Notes: generated by a model not told the origin, from the letters alone. DNA of 64,000 bases from Desulfobacillus sp041396245 (GCA_041396245.1 JAWKYW010000003.1:62001-126000); one strand, 5' to 3'; positions 1 to 7,311 are shown, numbered from the stretch's first letter. A program made the numbers and translations.

Positions 1-2
1 TG

Positions 3-536
3 GATTCGCGCGACTATCTGCTTGAGCACCGCTTCCTGCCCGACGACCTGCTGGCCGCCTGGCAAAGCGTCACCGGGCAGGCGCTCGACGGCGTACGCCG
101 CTGCTACGAGCGCGCCGGGCCGGTGGCGTCGATCCGCCTCCACGGCGACTGCCATCCCGGCAACGTGCTATGGACGGATGATGGCGAAACGCGCGGCCCG
201 CATTTCGTGGATTTCGACGACTGCCGCATGGGGCCGGCTGTACAGGATTTGTGGATGCTGCTGTCGGGAGAGCGTCCCGACATGACCCGCCAGCTCGCCG
301 ACGTGCTCGCCGGCTATGAGGATTTCTGCGCGTTCGATGCGCGGGAACTGCACCTGGTGGAAGCGCTGCGCACCCTGCGCCTGCTGCACTACTCGGCCTG
401 GCTGGCCCGGCGCTGGGACGACCCGGCCTTTCCGGCGGCCTTCCCCTGGTTCAATACCCAGCGCTACTGGCAGGACCGCATCCTCGAGCTGCGAGAGCAG
501 ATCGCGCTGATGGACGAGCCGCCGCTGCCTGCCTGA
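3..536 (+). CDS. srkA: SrkA/RdoA (YihE)-type stress-response Ser/Thr kinase, C-terminal part
   Basis: The 5' end lies outside the window; 177 C-terminal residues are visible. SrkA-family kinases are eukaryotic-like (aminoglycoside-phosphotransferase fold) enzymes that protect cells under envelope or oxidative stress. The catalytic loop is recognisable as LHGDCHPGNVLW followed about a dozen residues later by the metal-binding FVDFDDC (the DFD motif), with the family's W-rich C-terminal helix region (PWFNTQRYWQ) near the end. The reading frame is open from base 3 and stops three bases before the convergent SYLF gene. The assignment rests on the catalytic loop and the C-terminal pattern. The start and the nucleotide-binding lobe cannot be judged. 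Confidence 0.85.
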   Translation, partial: DSRDYLLEHRFLPDDLLAAWQSVTGQALDGVRRCYERAGPVASIRLHGDCHPGNVLWTDDGETRGPHFVDFDDCRMGPAVQDLWMLLSGERPDMTRQLADVLAGYEDFCAFDARELHLVEALRTLRLLHYSAWLARRWDDPAFPAAFPWFNTQRYWQDRILELREQIALMDEPPLPA

Positions 537-539
537 TCG

Positions 540-1085
540 CTACTTGTCGATCTTGGTGATCTTCGAGCCCTCGAAGGTCAGGTTGGCCATCAGCCCCTTG
601 TTCGAGAAGATGAAACCGATGATCGGCTTCTTCGCCGTCTCGGTGTCTACCGCGCCGCCCGCGCCCAGCGTGGCCAGGGCCACGCTGCCGTCTACGCCGG
701 CCTTCCAGCCTTCGCTGCCGCGGAACTTCGACAAGGCGCGTTCCGTCATGAACAGGATGATCTGGCTGCGCGCCTGGGCGCCCAGTTGCAGGCCGATGGA
801 GGCGGCGGCGATGTTGTAATAGGCCACCGGCTTGCCTCCTATGAGGAGCGCCCCCTCGCCGTACTCGCCGCCGATGCCGATGCCGGCCTTGACCACGTTG
901 GGAAACACCAGCATCCCGGCGGCTCTTTGCGACAATTCCTTGCCGGCACTGGTGTGCTTGTAGAACGCCTGCACCGTCTGCCGGACTTCAGCGTTGATTT
1001 CCTCGCGCGATGCGGCCCAGGCATTCGCCGCGGCAAACAGCGCCAGCACCCCACCCAACTTCAACCAGCTTCTTGTCGCTTTCAT
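540..1085 (-). CDS. Exported SYLF (YSC84-like) lipid-binding domain protein
   Basis: This is a 181-residue protein with an N-terminal signal peptide (MKATRSWLKLGGVLALFAAANAWA), so it is probably periplasmic or envelope-associated. The rest matches the SYLF/Ysc84 family: AAGMLVFPNVVKAGIGIGGEYGEGALL, then YYNIAAASIGLQLGAQ and the Gly-rich C-terminal half ending in FSNKGLMANLTFEGSKITKI. SYLF domains bind phosphoinositides in eukaryotes; the bacterial role is not established. I chose the ATG at 1085 because GGAGGGG lies a few bases upstream and the signal peptide begins there; an 11-codon longer reading starts without a good ribosome site. It converges on the srkA-like gene with a three-base gap. 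Confidence 0.85.
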   Translation of the reverse strand: MKATRSWLKLGGVLALFAAANAWAASREEINAEVRQTVQAFYKHTSAGKELSQRAAGMLVFPNVVKAGIGIGGEYGEGALLIGGKPVAYYNIAAASIGLQLGAQARSQIILFMTERALSKFRGSEGWKAGVDGSVALATLGAGGAVDTETAKKPIIGFIFSNKGLMANLTFEGSKITKIDK

Positions 1086-1156
1086 CGTCCCCTCCAATTC
1101 CGTTGTCCCGGACCGCATCGTATAACAAACGCATGACAGTCACGCGTCGGACGCGC

Positions 1157-1188
1157 AAAGAAAAGGGGCTGGCCTGAGCCAACCCCTT
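1157..1188 (-). terminator. Intrinsic terminator after tRNA-Arg
   Basis: Reading the minus strand, AAGGGGTTGGC pairs with GCCAGCCCCTT (one G-T wobble) around a TCAG loop, followed by TTCTTT. It lies just downstream of tRNA-Arg and would end the lysC-tRNA-Ser-tRNA-Arg transcription unit. Confidence 0.8.
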
Positions 1189-1196
1189 GTTTTATC

Positions 1197-1273
1197 TGGC
1201 GCGCCCGAAGAGATTCGAACTCCTGACCCCTTGGTTCGTAGCCAAGTACTCTATCCAGCTGAGCTACGGGCGC
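1197..1273 (-). tRNA. tRNA-Arg (anticodon ACG)
   Basis: Seventy-seven nucleotides including an encoded CCA. The acceptor stem is GCGCCCG/CGGGCGC and the anticodon stem is CTTGG/CCAAG around CTACGAA. The T arm carries GTTCGAATC. It lies just downstream of tRNA-Ser(GCT) on the same strand and is followed by an intrinsic terminator. Confidence 0.97.
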
Positions 1274-1298
1274 GTTGCTGCAAAATTATATCAAACTG

Positions 1299-1392
1299 TG
1301 GCGGAGAGAGAGGGATTCGAACCCTCGATACGGGTTTAAGCCCATATACTCCCTTAGCAGGGGAGCGCCTTCGACCACTCGGCCATCTCTCC
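1299..1392 (-). tRNA. tRNA-Ser (anticodon GCT)
   Basis: Ninety-four nucleotides with encoded CCA and the long variable arm of a class II tRNA. The acceptor stem is GGAGAGA/TCTCTCC and the anticodon stem is CTCCC/GGGAG around CTGCTAA. It lies 72 bases downstream of the lysC stop codon, in the lysC-tRNA-Ser order common in betaproteobacteria. Confidence 0.97.
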
Positions 1393-1464
1393 GGAGGGCT
1401 GGCGATATTACCGTTTTCGCCCGGCCCGGTCAAACCGGCAAGAAGACCTCCCTTGCGACATCCC

Positions 1465-2703
1465 TTACCCCGGCACCTGGTCGAGCTCGAAGGCCTTGTG
1501 CAGCACGCGCACGGCAAGCTCCAGGTATTTCTCGTCGATCACCACCGATATCTTGATCTCCGAGGTGGAGATCATCTGGATGTTGATGCCTTCCTCGGCC
1601 AGCGTGCGAAACATCTTGCTGGCGATACCGACGTGGGAACGCATGCCGACGCCAACCACGGAAACCTTGGCAATCCGGTTGTCGCCGGCAATCTCGCGCG
1701 CGCCGATGTGGCCCTTGACCTGTTCGAGGATGGCCGAGGCCTTGGCATATTCGCCGCGCGGCACGGTGAACGAGAAGTCGGTCGAGCCGTCGTGGCCGAC
1801 GTTCTGGATGATCATGTCCACGTCGATGTTGGATTCGGCCACCGGGCCGAGGATCTGGTAGGCGATGCCGGGCCGGTCGGGCACGCCGAGCACGGTGAGC
1901 TTGGCTTCGTCCCGGTTGAAGGCAATGCCGGAAATGATCGGTTGTTCCATCTTGATGTCTTCCTCGAAAGTGATCAGCGTGCCGGGGCCCTCCTGGCCGA
2001 GTTCCTCCAGGCTGGAGAGGACGCGCAGCTTGACCTTGTACTTGCCGGCGAATTCGACCGAACGGATCTGTAGCACCTTGGAGCCGAGGCTGGCCATTTC
2101 CAGCATTTCCTCGAACGTGATCGTCTCCAACCGGCGCGCCTCGGGCACGATACGCGGATCGGTGGTGTAGACGCCATCGACGTCGGTGTAGATCTGGCAC
2201 TCGTCGGCCTTCAGCGCCGCGGCGATGGCCACGGCAGACGTGTCCGAGCCGCCGCGCCCCAGCGTGGTAATGCTGCCGTTTTCGTCCACGCCCTGGAAGC
2301 CGGCCACGACGACAGCATAGCCGTTGTCGAGATCACGCTTGATGCCGCCCTCGTCGATGCTGACGATGCGCGCCTTGGTGAACGCGCTGTCGGTCAGGAT
2401 GCGCACCTGGCCGCCGGTATAACTCTTCGCCTTGACCCCGATATCGATCAGCGCCATCGACAGCAGGCCGATCGTGACCTGCTCACCGGTGGCGGCGATG
2501 ACATCCAGTTCACGGGAATCGGGATTCGCCTGAACTTCCTTCGCCAGCGCGATCAGGCGGTTGGTTTCGCCGCTCATGGCGGACACGACCACGACCACCT
2601 GGTGGCCCCTGGCCTGCCAGCTGGCGACACGCCTGGCGACATTCTTGATCCGTTCGGGTGATCCGACCGATGTGCCACCGTATTTCTGAACGATAAGTGC
2701 CAT
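1465..2703 (-). CDS. lysC: Aspartate kinase
   Basis: Aspartokinase phosphorylates L-aspartate, the first step of the lysine, threonine, methionine and diaminopimelate pathways. The 412-residue protein opens with the family signature MALIVQKYGGTSVGS, has the substrate-binding TTLGRGGSDTSAVA near residue 170, and ends in two ACT regulatory domains (from about residue 265 onward: LTVLGVPDRPGIAYQILG and VSVVGVGMRSHVGIASKMF). The length fits the monofunctional alpha-type enzyme, usually feedback-controlled by lysine and/or threonine. Downstream on the same strand are tRNA-Ser and tRNA-Arg. dapA, another lysine-branch gene, lies about 7 kb away in a separate operon. No internal beta-subunit start was assigned. 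Confidence 0.97.
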   Translation of the reverse strand: MALIVQKYGGTSVGSPERIKNVARRVASWQARGHQVVVVVSAMSGETNRLIALAKEVQANPDSRELDVIAATGEQVTIGLLSMALIDIGVKAKSYTGGQVRILTDSAFTKARIVSIDEGGIKRDLDNGYAVVVAGFQGVDENGSITTLGRGGSDTSAVAIAAALKADECQIYTDVDGVYTTDPRIVPEARRLETITFEEMLEMASLGSKVLQIRSVEFAGKYKVKLRVLSSLEELGQEGPGTLITFEEDIKMEQPIISGIAFNRDEAKLTVLGVPDRPGIAYQILGPVAESNIDVDMIIQNVGHDGSTDFSFTVPRGEYAKASAILEQVKGHIGAREIAGDNRIAKVSVVGVGMRSHVGIASKMFRTLAEEGINIQMISTSEIKISVVIDEKYLELAVRVLHKAFELDQVPG

Positions 2704-2807
2704 GGACCGCTTTTCTGCTAGTGCTTTGAAAAACGTGGGATTTTACATGAATACAGGAATCCGGCGATGCGTCTTGTCGAATCCGGTCAGATCGGACAAA
2801 CCCCTTT

Positions 2808-2888
2808 GCTATAGCCGTATATGCCAAGCTTGTATGTGGATAGGATAAAGACTATACTGCAAGCGCTATAACTAAAGATATAGCTTGC
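2808..2888. promoter_or_regulatory. AT-rich region with palindromes between lysC and the HTH gene
   Basis: The 242-base gap between the divergent lysC and HTH genes is clearly more AT-rich than its surroundings near the HTH gene. It contains the perfect palindromes GCTATAGC (2808-2815) and CAAGCTTG (2825-2832), and an interrupted inverted repeat GCAAGCGCTATA (2859-2870) / TATAGCTTGC (2879-2888). The recurrence of the same CAAGC and CTATA half-sites suggests operator sites, perhaps for the adjacent HTH protein. That role is inferred from position only. Confidence 0.45.
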
Positions 2889-2945
2889 TTTGCATTGCTA
2901 ACATTTTATATCTAATATGTATTACCTTCTCAAGGACGGCTCCTC

Positions 2946-3239
2946 ATGAAAAGCGAAACCATTGACGCACGCGAGATCCGGCGCAAGCTCGGTCTCAACC
3001 AGCAGCAGTTCTGGTCCAAGGTGGGCGTAACCCAGAGCGGCGGCTCCCGCTACGAAAGCGGCCGCAACATGCCCCGCCCGGTGCAGCAACTGCTTCGCCT
3101 GGTGCATGTCGAACAGATCGACATCGGAAAGATCAGGCGCGACGACTGGGAAGTGGTGGAATATCTGAAGTCCAGCGATCCGGAGCTCTTCAAGTCTCTC
3201 AAGAAGGCCGCCAAGGCCAGGCCCAGGAAGGGCAACTGA
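2946..3239 (+). CDS. Small helix-turn-helix DNA-binding protein
   Basis: This 97-residue protein begins with an HTH region, residues 7-45: AREIRRKLGLNQQQFWSKVGV followed by TQSGGSRYESGRNMP, the pattern of Cro/XRE-like or antitoxin-type HTH folds. A basic C-terminal tail (LKKAAKARPRKGN) follows. The ATG at 2946 follows CAAGGACGG, an acceptable ribosome site. It stands alone between lysC and a radical SAM gene, with no toxin partner next to it, so an antitoxin role is not supported. Its own upstream region carries palindromes that could serve autoregulation. The target genes are unknown. Confidence 0.75.
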   Translation: MKSETIDAREIRRKLGLNQQQFWSKVGVTQSGGSRYESGRNMPRPVQQLLRLVHVEQIDIGKIRRDDWEVVEYLKSSDPELFKSLKKAAKARPRKGN

Positions 3240-3246
3240 AGCGGTC

Positions 3247-4101
3247 TCAGGGGCTGACGCGGACGCTCAGTCCCAAACCGCGCACGCGTGCTGCAATCTC
3301 TTCCAGCCTGTCTTCCGGCAGGTTGGAAAGCCGCTTCGTTTCCGGTTGCATCGAGGGTCGCGCCAAGCCGTAGAGATGCACCCCGGCCAGGCCGGCCCCC
3401 GCAGCCCGGGCAAGCAGGTCCAGATAAGCGAGCAGCTCGCTTTCCGCCGGCCCCTCGCCGTCAAGGGCGAAGATGCAGGTTTGCACCCATGTCGGGCACA
3501 ACTTTGCGCAGCGGCGCAGGTTCCGCACCACCGATTCCGGTGAAATCGCCGCGTTGTTGATGCGGCGAAACCCTTCGGCCGTACCCGCATCGACCTTGAA
3601 CCAGGCCTCTCCTCCCAGTTCGCCCAGAAGCCGCAAGCCCTGTCGTACCCGGCCACGACCAAGCAGACTGCCGTTGGTGATGACGCGAATCTTGACCTTG
3701 CCGTCCAGCCCGGCATCGCGCAGCACCCTGCCTACCAGTGCCACTGCTTCGGGAAACTCCCGCGCCGAGGTCGGTTCGCCGTTGCCCGAGAACGCGACAT
3801 CGGTGATCTTCCGCGAGCCTTCGGGAACGTGCTTGCGCATGAAATCGCCATGCAGCAGGTCATCGATGAAGCCGCGCAGTTCACGCTCCAGCAGCGCCAG
3901 GTCGATCGACGGTGACGCGCCGCGCCTCAGATCGGGCACCTGGCAGTAGATGCAGCGCCAATTGCAGGCGTTGTTGGGGTTCAGGTTGATGCCGATCGAG
4001 ACGCCTCCTGCGCGGCGCGAAACGACGGGATAGACATAGGTCAGCCCGGCGCTGTCGCGGCTATGGTCGCTCACCCCGAGTTGTCTTTCGTCTCCGCTCA
4101 T
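3247..4101 (-). CDS. Radical SAM enzyme of unknown substrate
   Basis: A 284-residue radical SAM protein. The cluster-binding motif CNWRCIYC (CxxxCxxC) is at about residues 47-54 in the context NLNPNNACNWRCIYCQVP, and AFSGNGEPT (the GGE-type SAM-binding motif) is near residue 105. The rest looks like a single TIM-barrel-type domain with no extra cluster-binding C-terminal domain. It is divergent from queD, which might suggest queuosine biosynthesis, but the normal radical SAM enzyme of that pathway (QueE) has different cysteine spacing in many proteobacteria, so I do not call it QueE. The reaction is unknown. It converges on the small HTH gene with a seven-base gap. Confidence 0.8.
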   Translation of the reverse strand: MSGDERQLGVSDHSRDSAGLTYVYPVVSRRAGGVSIGINLNPNNACNWRCIYCQVPDLRRGASPSIDLALLERELRGFIDDLLHGDFMRKHVPEGSRKITDVAFSGNGEPTSAREFPEAVALVGRVLRDAGLDGKVKIRVITNGSLLGRGRVRQGLRLLGELGGEAWFKVDAGTAEGFRRINNAAISPESVVRNLRRCAKLCPTWVQTCIFALDGEGPAESELLAYLDLLARAAGAGLAGVHLYGLARPSMQPETKRLSNLPEDRLEEIAARVRGLGLSVRVSP

Positions 4102-4123
4102 CTTCTGTGGCCCCTCGGGCCGG

Positions 4124-4132
4124 TGCTATAAT
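4124..4132 (+). promoter_or_regulatory. Extended -10 promoter element for queD
   Basis: TGCTATAAT forms an extended -10 box (TGn plus a perfect TATAAT) about 40 bases upstream of the queD start. No strong -35 is visible, as is usual for extended -10 promoters. Confidence 0.6.
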
Positions 4133-4171
4133 CGGCGCCCGTATCCGTTCAACGTCCCGTCCAGAGGCACC

Positions 4172-4630
4172 ATGCGCATCACACGCCGCCTCGAATTCGA
4201 TTCCGGTCACCGCATCCCTGATCACCAGAGCCAGTGCCGTCACCTGCACGGCCACCGTTACGCCATCGAGATCACGCTCGCGGGTGAGGTCATCCGGCAG
4301 GAAGGCTCTCCCCTGAACGGCATGGTCATGGATTTTTCCGACGTCAAAACGCTGGCCAGGCGCAACCTGGTGGACGCCTGGGACCACGCCTTCCTCGTCT
4401 GGCGCGGCGATGCCGACGTACTGAGTTTCCTCGAAAGCCTGCCGGGACACAAGACCGTCGTGCTCGACGTGGTACCCACGGCAGAAAACCTGGCCGCGTT
4501 GGCCTTCAAACTGCTTGATCGGGTTTATCGGGACACTTTCGGCAATCACCTGCGTCTGGAACAGGTGCGTCTCTACGAGACACCGAACTGCTGGGCCGAT
4601 GCGATCCGGGAGGAAACGGACACGGTTTGA
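4172..4630 (+). CDS. queD: 6-carboxy-5,6,7,8-tetrahydropterin synthase family protein (QueD-like)
   Basis: QueD converts 7,8-dihydroneopterin triphosphate to 6-carboxytetrahydropterin, the first dedicated step towards 7-deazaguanine (queuosine). The 152-residue protein has the zinc ligands in FDSGHRI (His13) and HLHGH, with the preceding QCRHLHGHRY placing the catalytic cysteine at about residue 22. VMDFSDVK near residue 52 is the family's substrate-pocket segment and YETPNCWAD is near the C terminus. It is somewhat longer than the 121-residue E. coli enzyme. The start ATG follows AGAGG at good spacing and a TATAAT box. No other queuosine gene is visible nearby. Confidence 0.85.
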   Translation: MRITRRLEFDSGHRIPDHQSQCRHLHGHRYAIEITLAGEVIRQEGSPLNGMVMDFSDVKTLARRNLVDAWDHAFLVWRGDADVLSFLESLPGHKTVVLDVVPTAENLAALAFKLLDRVYRDTFGNHLRLEQVRLYETPNCWADAIREETDTV

Positions 4631-4720
4631 TGGCGGAAGGTGTGAGATTCGAACTCACGGTGCCCTTTCGGGCACGCCGGTTTTCAAGACCGGTGCATTC
4701 AACCACTCTGCCAACCTTCC
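4631..4720 (-). tRNA. tRNA-Ser (anticodon TGA)
   Basis: Ninety nucleotides with encoded CCA and a long variable arm (GTGCCCGAAAGGGCAC). The acceptor stem is GGAAGGT/ACCTTCC and the anticodon stem is CCGGT/ACCGG around CTTGAAA. A truncated copy of its 5' half lies 75 bases upstream on the same strand. Confidence 0.97.
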
Positions 4721-4795
4721 GTTCCGCCGGTTTTGGCTTCGGCATAACCTGAAGGTTAGCCTTCGCCGCAAGAAGCCTGCTGCGCAGGCGTCTTG

Positions 4796-4833
4796 TCAAG
4801 ACCGGTGCATTCAACCACTCTGCCAACCTTCCG
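4796..4833 (-). pseudogene. Truncated 5'-half copy of tRNA-Ser(TGA)
   Basis: The 38 bases 4796-4833 repeat 4684-4721 exactly. They reproduce the tRNA-Ser 5' end, D arm and anticodon arm as far as the anticodon, plus one upstream base. The 3' half is absent. It is replaced by a 74-base stretch of hairpins: GCCTGC/GCAGGC at 4775-4789, and gaaggtt at 4751-4757, which on the minus strand reads AACCTTC and could pair with the copy's own 5' GAAGGTT. It lies upstream of the intact tRNA on the same strand, so it would sit in the primary transcript if the promoter is further upstream. The copy is certain; any function is unknown. Confidence 0.85.
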
Positions 4834-4887
4834 CTGCATTGCCGTTCAAATTTTATCACGCGGCCCTTTGTCTCCCGCAGCGCGGGT

Positions 4888-6183
4888 CTATCGTTCGAAC
4901 AACGCAATCGACTCGACGTGCGAGGTCTGCGGGAACATGTTGGCAATGCCCGCTCCGCGCAGCCTGAAACCCTTCTCATGCACCAGCACCGCGGCATCGC
5001 GCGCCAGGGTGGCGGGATTGCAGGAAACATACACGATACGCTGCGGCGTGGCCGCGCCGATCGCCCTGACCAGTTCGATGGCACCCTCGCGCGGCGGATC
5101 GATCAGCCACTTGTCCAGCCGCCCCCATCCTTCGACCAGCGCCGGCGTGGCCTCGAAGAGGTTCGCGACGGCAAAGCCCGTCATTCCGGAAAGTCCGTTT
5201 CGAGCGGCATTCTTCCCTGCCCGGCTCACAAGCGCCTGACTGCCCTCGATGCCGAAGGCAAAGGCACCACAGCGGGCGACGGGCAAAGTGAAATTGCCCA
5301 GGCCGCAAAACAGGTCGCCGATACGCTCGCCCGCCCGGGGCTGCAACAGGCTCATGGCCCGCCGCAGCAACATGCGGTTGATGCCGTTATTGACCTGGGT
5401 AAACTCGTTGGGCTGGAATTCTAGCCGCAGGCCAAAATCCGGCAAGTCATAACTGAGCGGCGGCGCATCGACGGGATGGAAGGGATGGGCCGTCTCCGGC
5501 CCGCCCGGTTGCAGCCAGAACTGTATGGCCTGTTCGTCGGCAAACTGGCGCAGCCGCATCTCGTCCTCCGGCTTCAGCCGCTGCAGAATGCGCAGCACCA
5601 GCACCGTTACCCGATCACCCACCGCTACCTCTATCTGCGGCAGCCGGTCGGCCAGGGACAAAGAACCAATCAGCTTGCGAAGCAGGGGCAACAGGGCGGA
5701 AACCGGCGGGGGGAGTACCTCGCAACTGTCCATGTCGGCGATGAAACTGCTGCGTTTCTCGTGGAAGCCCACCAGAACGCCCCCCTTTTTCGGCACCAGC
5801 CGAACCGACAACCTCGCACGAGTACGGTAACCCCATGCCGGGCCATGAATGGCCGGATAGATCACCTCCGGCCGCAAACGTGCGAGGTGCCAGAGGCCGT
5901 CTTCCAGCACACGCTGTTTGGCTGCGGTTTGTCCCGGTTCATCAAGGTGCTGCATGCTGCAACCGCCGCAGAGGCCGAAGTGCCTGCAGCGCGGTTCGAC
6001 GCGAAGGGAATTCGGCGCCAGTATCCGGTCTGCCGTGGCCAGTTCGTAGTTCGGCTTGCGACGATAGCTGGAGAAAACCACCTGTTCCTGCGGAAGGGCA
6101 CCTTCGATGAAGAGGGTCTTGCCTTCATGTCGGGCCACTCCCCGGCCTTCATGGTCGAGGGATTCGATGACGGTTTCTGGCAT
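4888..6183 (-). CDS. rlmD: 23S rRNA (uracil-1939-C5)-methyltransferase RlmD
   Basis: RlmD methylates U1939 of 23S rRNA using SAM. The 431-residue protein has an N-terminal TRAM domain (IESLDHEGRGVARHEGKTLFIEGALPGE-like start, residues 1-55), then the iron-sulfur cysteines in CRHFGLCGGCSMQH (about residues 66-79) with a fourth Cys near residue 155 (MDSCEVLP). The SAM-binding DLFCGLGNFTLP is near residue 295, DPPREGA near 365 and the catalytic SCNPATLARD near 390. These features separate RlmD from RlmC and TrmA. It is monocistronic, with tRNA-Ser downstream on the same strand. Confidence 0.95.
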   Translation of the reverse strand: MPETVIESLDHEGRGVARHEGKTLFIEGALPQEQVVFSSYRRKPNYELATADRILAPNSLRVEPRCRHFGLCGGCSMQHLDEPGQTAAKQRVLEDGLWHLARLRPEVIYPAIHGPAWGYRTRARLSVRLVPKKGGVLVGFHEKRSSFIADMDSCEVLPPPVSALLPLLRKLIGSLSLADRLPQIEVAVGDRVTVLVLRILQRLKPEDEMRLRQFADEQAIQFWLQPGGPETAHPFHPVDAPPLSYDLPDFGLRLEFQPNEFTQVNNGINRMLLRRAMSLLQPRAGERIGDLFCGLGNFTLPVARCGAFAFGIEGSQALVSRAGKNAARNGLSGMTGFAVANLFEATPALVEGWGRLDKWLIDPPREGAIELVRAIGAATPQRIVYVSCNPATLARDAAVLVHEKGFRLRGAGIANMFPQTSHVESIALFER

Positions 6184-6261
6184 TCACGGCGGGTTCGGAT
6201 ACGGGAGGCGCAATTGTATGCATGGACGCAGGATTTGCAACGATCACGGCCTTGTCATAGG

Positions 6262-6777
6262 ATGACGGGTACGTATTCAGGCCCGAAAACCATGCCGGAC
6301 AGTCTTGAGGAAATGTTCGATACCCGCGCCGCCCATGACAGGGCGGTAGGCACCGTGCTGTCGGTGGCCAAAAGGGAAATCTGCATCTTTGACGCGGACA
6401 TCGCAACCCTCGGCTTGGAGACCAGGGTGCGCGCCGATGCGATTGCAGCCTTTCTTGCCGGGGGACGTGACCGCAGCCTGCGCATCGTTCTGCACGATCT
6501 CGAGCATGTGAACCGTTACTCGCCCCGACTGATGGGGCTGCTCAGGCGCTACAGCCATTGCTTCGCCATCCGCCAGACGCCGGAGTCTCTGCGCAATCTG
6601 GCCGATGCCTTCGTGCTGGCCGACGGAATAACCGGCGTAGTCCGATTCCATGCCGACCACTTCCGCGGCAAGTTGTTTCTCGAAAGGCCGTTGGAGGTCC
6701 ATGACTGGCAGCAACGCTTCGAGAACCTCTGGCTGGAGTCGGTACCAGGGATTTCGGCAAGCCATCTCGGTCTATAG
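6262..6777 (+). CDS. Conserved hypothetical protein (DUF7931-like)
   Basis: This 171-residue soluble protein has no signal peptide. It resembles a betaproteobacterial family I know as DUF7931: EICIFDADIATLGLETRVRADAIAAFLAGGR, then LRIVLHDLEHVNRYSPRL, RRYSHCFAIRQTPE, and a C terminus in FENLWLESVPGISASHLGL. The pattern of a beta strand ending in FDADI and a later IVLHD is reminiscent of phospholipase-D-like folds, but no HKD catalytic motif is present, so no enzyme activity is claimed. The start could be 6262 or the ATG at 6292; neither has a strong ribosome site. It is divergent from rlmD. Confidence 0.65.
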   Translation: MTGTYSGPKTMPDSLEEMFDTRAAHDRAVGTVLSVAKREICIFDADIATLGLETRVRADAIAAFLAGGRDRSLRIVLHDLEHVNRYSPRLMGLLRRYSHCFAIRQTPESLRNLADAFVLADGITGVVRFHADHFRGKLFLERPLEVHDWQQRFENLWLESVPGISASHLGL

Positions 6778-6934
6778 TTGGGGACAACACGCGCAAGCGA
6801 AATAAGTGGTTCAATTATGTGAATTTGCTAAAATCAAATTCGGCCAGAATGGCGCATGTCACAAGTACGTCTTTTGGTCCAATTCTAGTTGCTGAAATGA
6901 AAAACCGATTGCTTTTTACCATAAGGGAAATCAT

Positions 6935-7258
6935 ATGAAACACTCTCTCCTCGTTGCCGCCCTCGTCGCCGTGGCCCTGACTGCCTGCGGCAAGAAAGAA
7001 GAAGCCAAGCCCGCTGCTGCTCCTGCCCCGGCTGCTGCTCCTGCCCCGGCTGCTGCTCCTGCCCCGGCTGCTGCTCCTGCCCCGGCTGCTGCTCCTGCCC
7101 CGGCTGCTGCTGAAGCTCCGGCCGCTGCTCCGGCTGCGGCTCCTGCCCAGCCTGCCGGCACCGAAGCCCAGAAGGGTACCGAAGATCAGGTCAAGGAAAT
7201 GGCCAAGGAAGCTGTCAAGGGTGCCGTCGAAGGCGCCAAGGAAGAAGTCAAGAAGTAA
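6935..7258 (+). CDS. Small Ala/Pro-repeat lipoprotein
   Basis: The 107-residue protein has a lipoprotein signal with lipobox LTAC (Cys19, from MKHSLLVAALVAVALTACG). A KKEEAKP linker follows, then five exact AAAPAP repeats, more Ala/Pro, and a charged, probably helical C-terminal segment (EDQVKEMAKEAVKGAVEGAKEEVKK). The Ala/Pro part would be an extended tether between the membrane anchor and the amphipathic tail. Such proteins could span periplasm to cell wall, but the function is unknown. A good ribosome site (AAGGGAA) and a downstream terminator indicate a single-gene unit. Confidence 0.85.
   Translation: MKHSLLVAALVAVALTACGKKEEAKPAAAPAPAAAPAPAAAPAPAAAPAPAAAPAPAAAEAPAAAPAAAPAQPAGTEAQKGTEDQVKEMAKEAVKGAVEGAKEEVKK
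7013..7102 (+). repeat. 18-bp coding tandem repeat, five exact copies
   Basis: GCTGCTGCTCCTGCCCCG is repeated five times without a mismatch, encoding AAAPAP each time. A sixth copy (7103-7120) has diverged. The exactness points to recent slippage or recombination, so copy number probably varies between strains. Confidence 0.97.
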
Positions 7259-7281
7259 GCGTATCCTCGCGCAACATGAGG

Positions 7282-7307
7282 AAGGCCGGCCTGCGGGCCG
7301 GCTTTTT
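7282..7307 (+). terminator. Intrinsic terminator after the lipoprotein gene
   Basis: GCCGGCC and GGCCGGC form a perfect 7-bp stem with a TGCG loop followed by TTTTT. It lies between the lipoprotein gene and the convergent metallohydrolase gene. Confidence 0.9.
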
Positions 7308-7311
7308 CTTG

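Noticed and set aside
2946..3239. A toxin-antitoxin pair around the HTH protein
   Set aside because: No toxin-sized gene is adjacent; the neighbours are lysC and a radical SAM enzyme.
3247..4101. Calling the radical SAM protein QueE
   Set aside because: The cysteine spacing and length do not match the usual QueE pattern, and the pairing with queD alone is not enough.
4631..4860. A prophage or genomic-island attachment site at tRNA-Ser
   Set aside because: Integration normally duplicates the 3' end of a tRNA. Here the 5' half is copied, only 112 bases apart, and there is no integrase.
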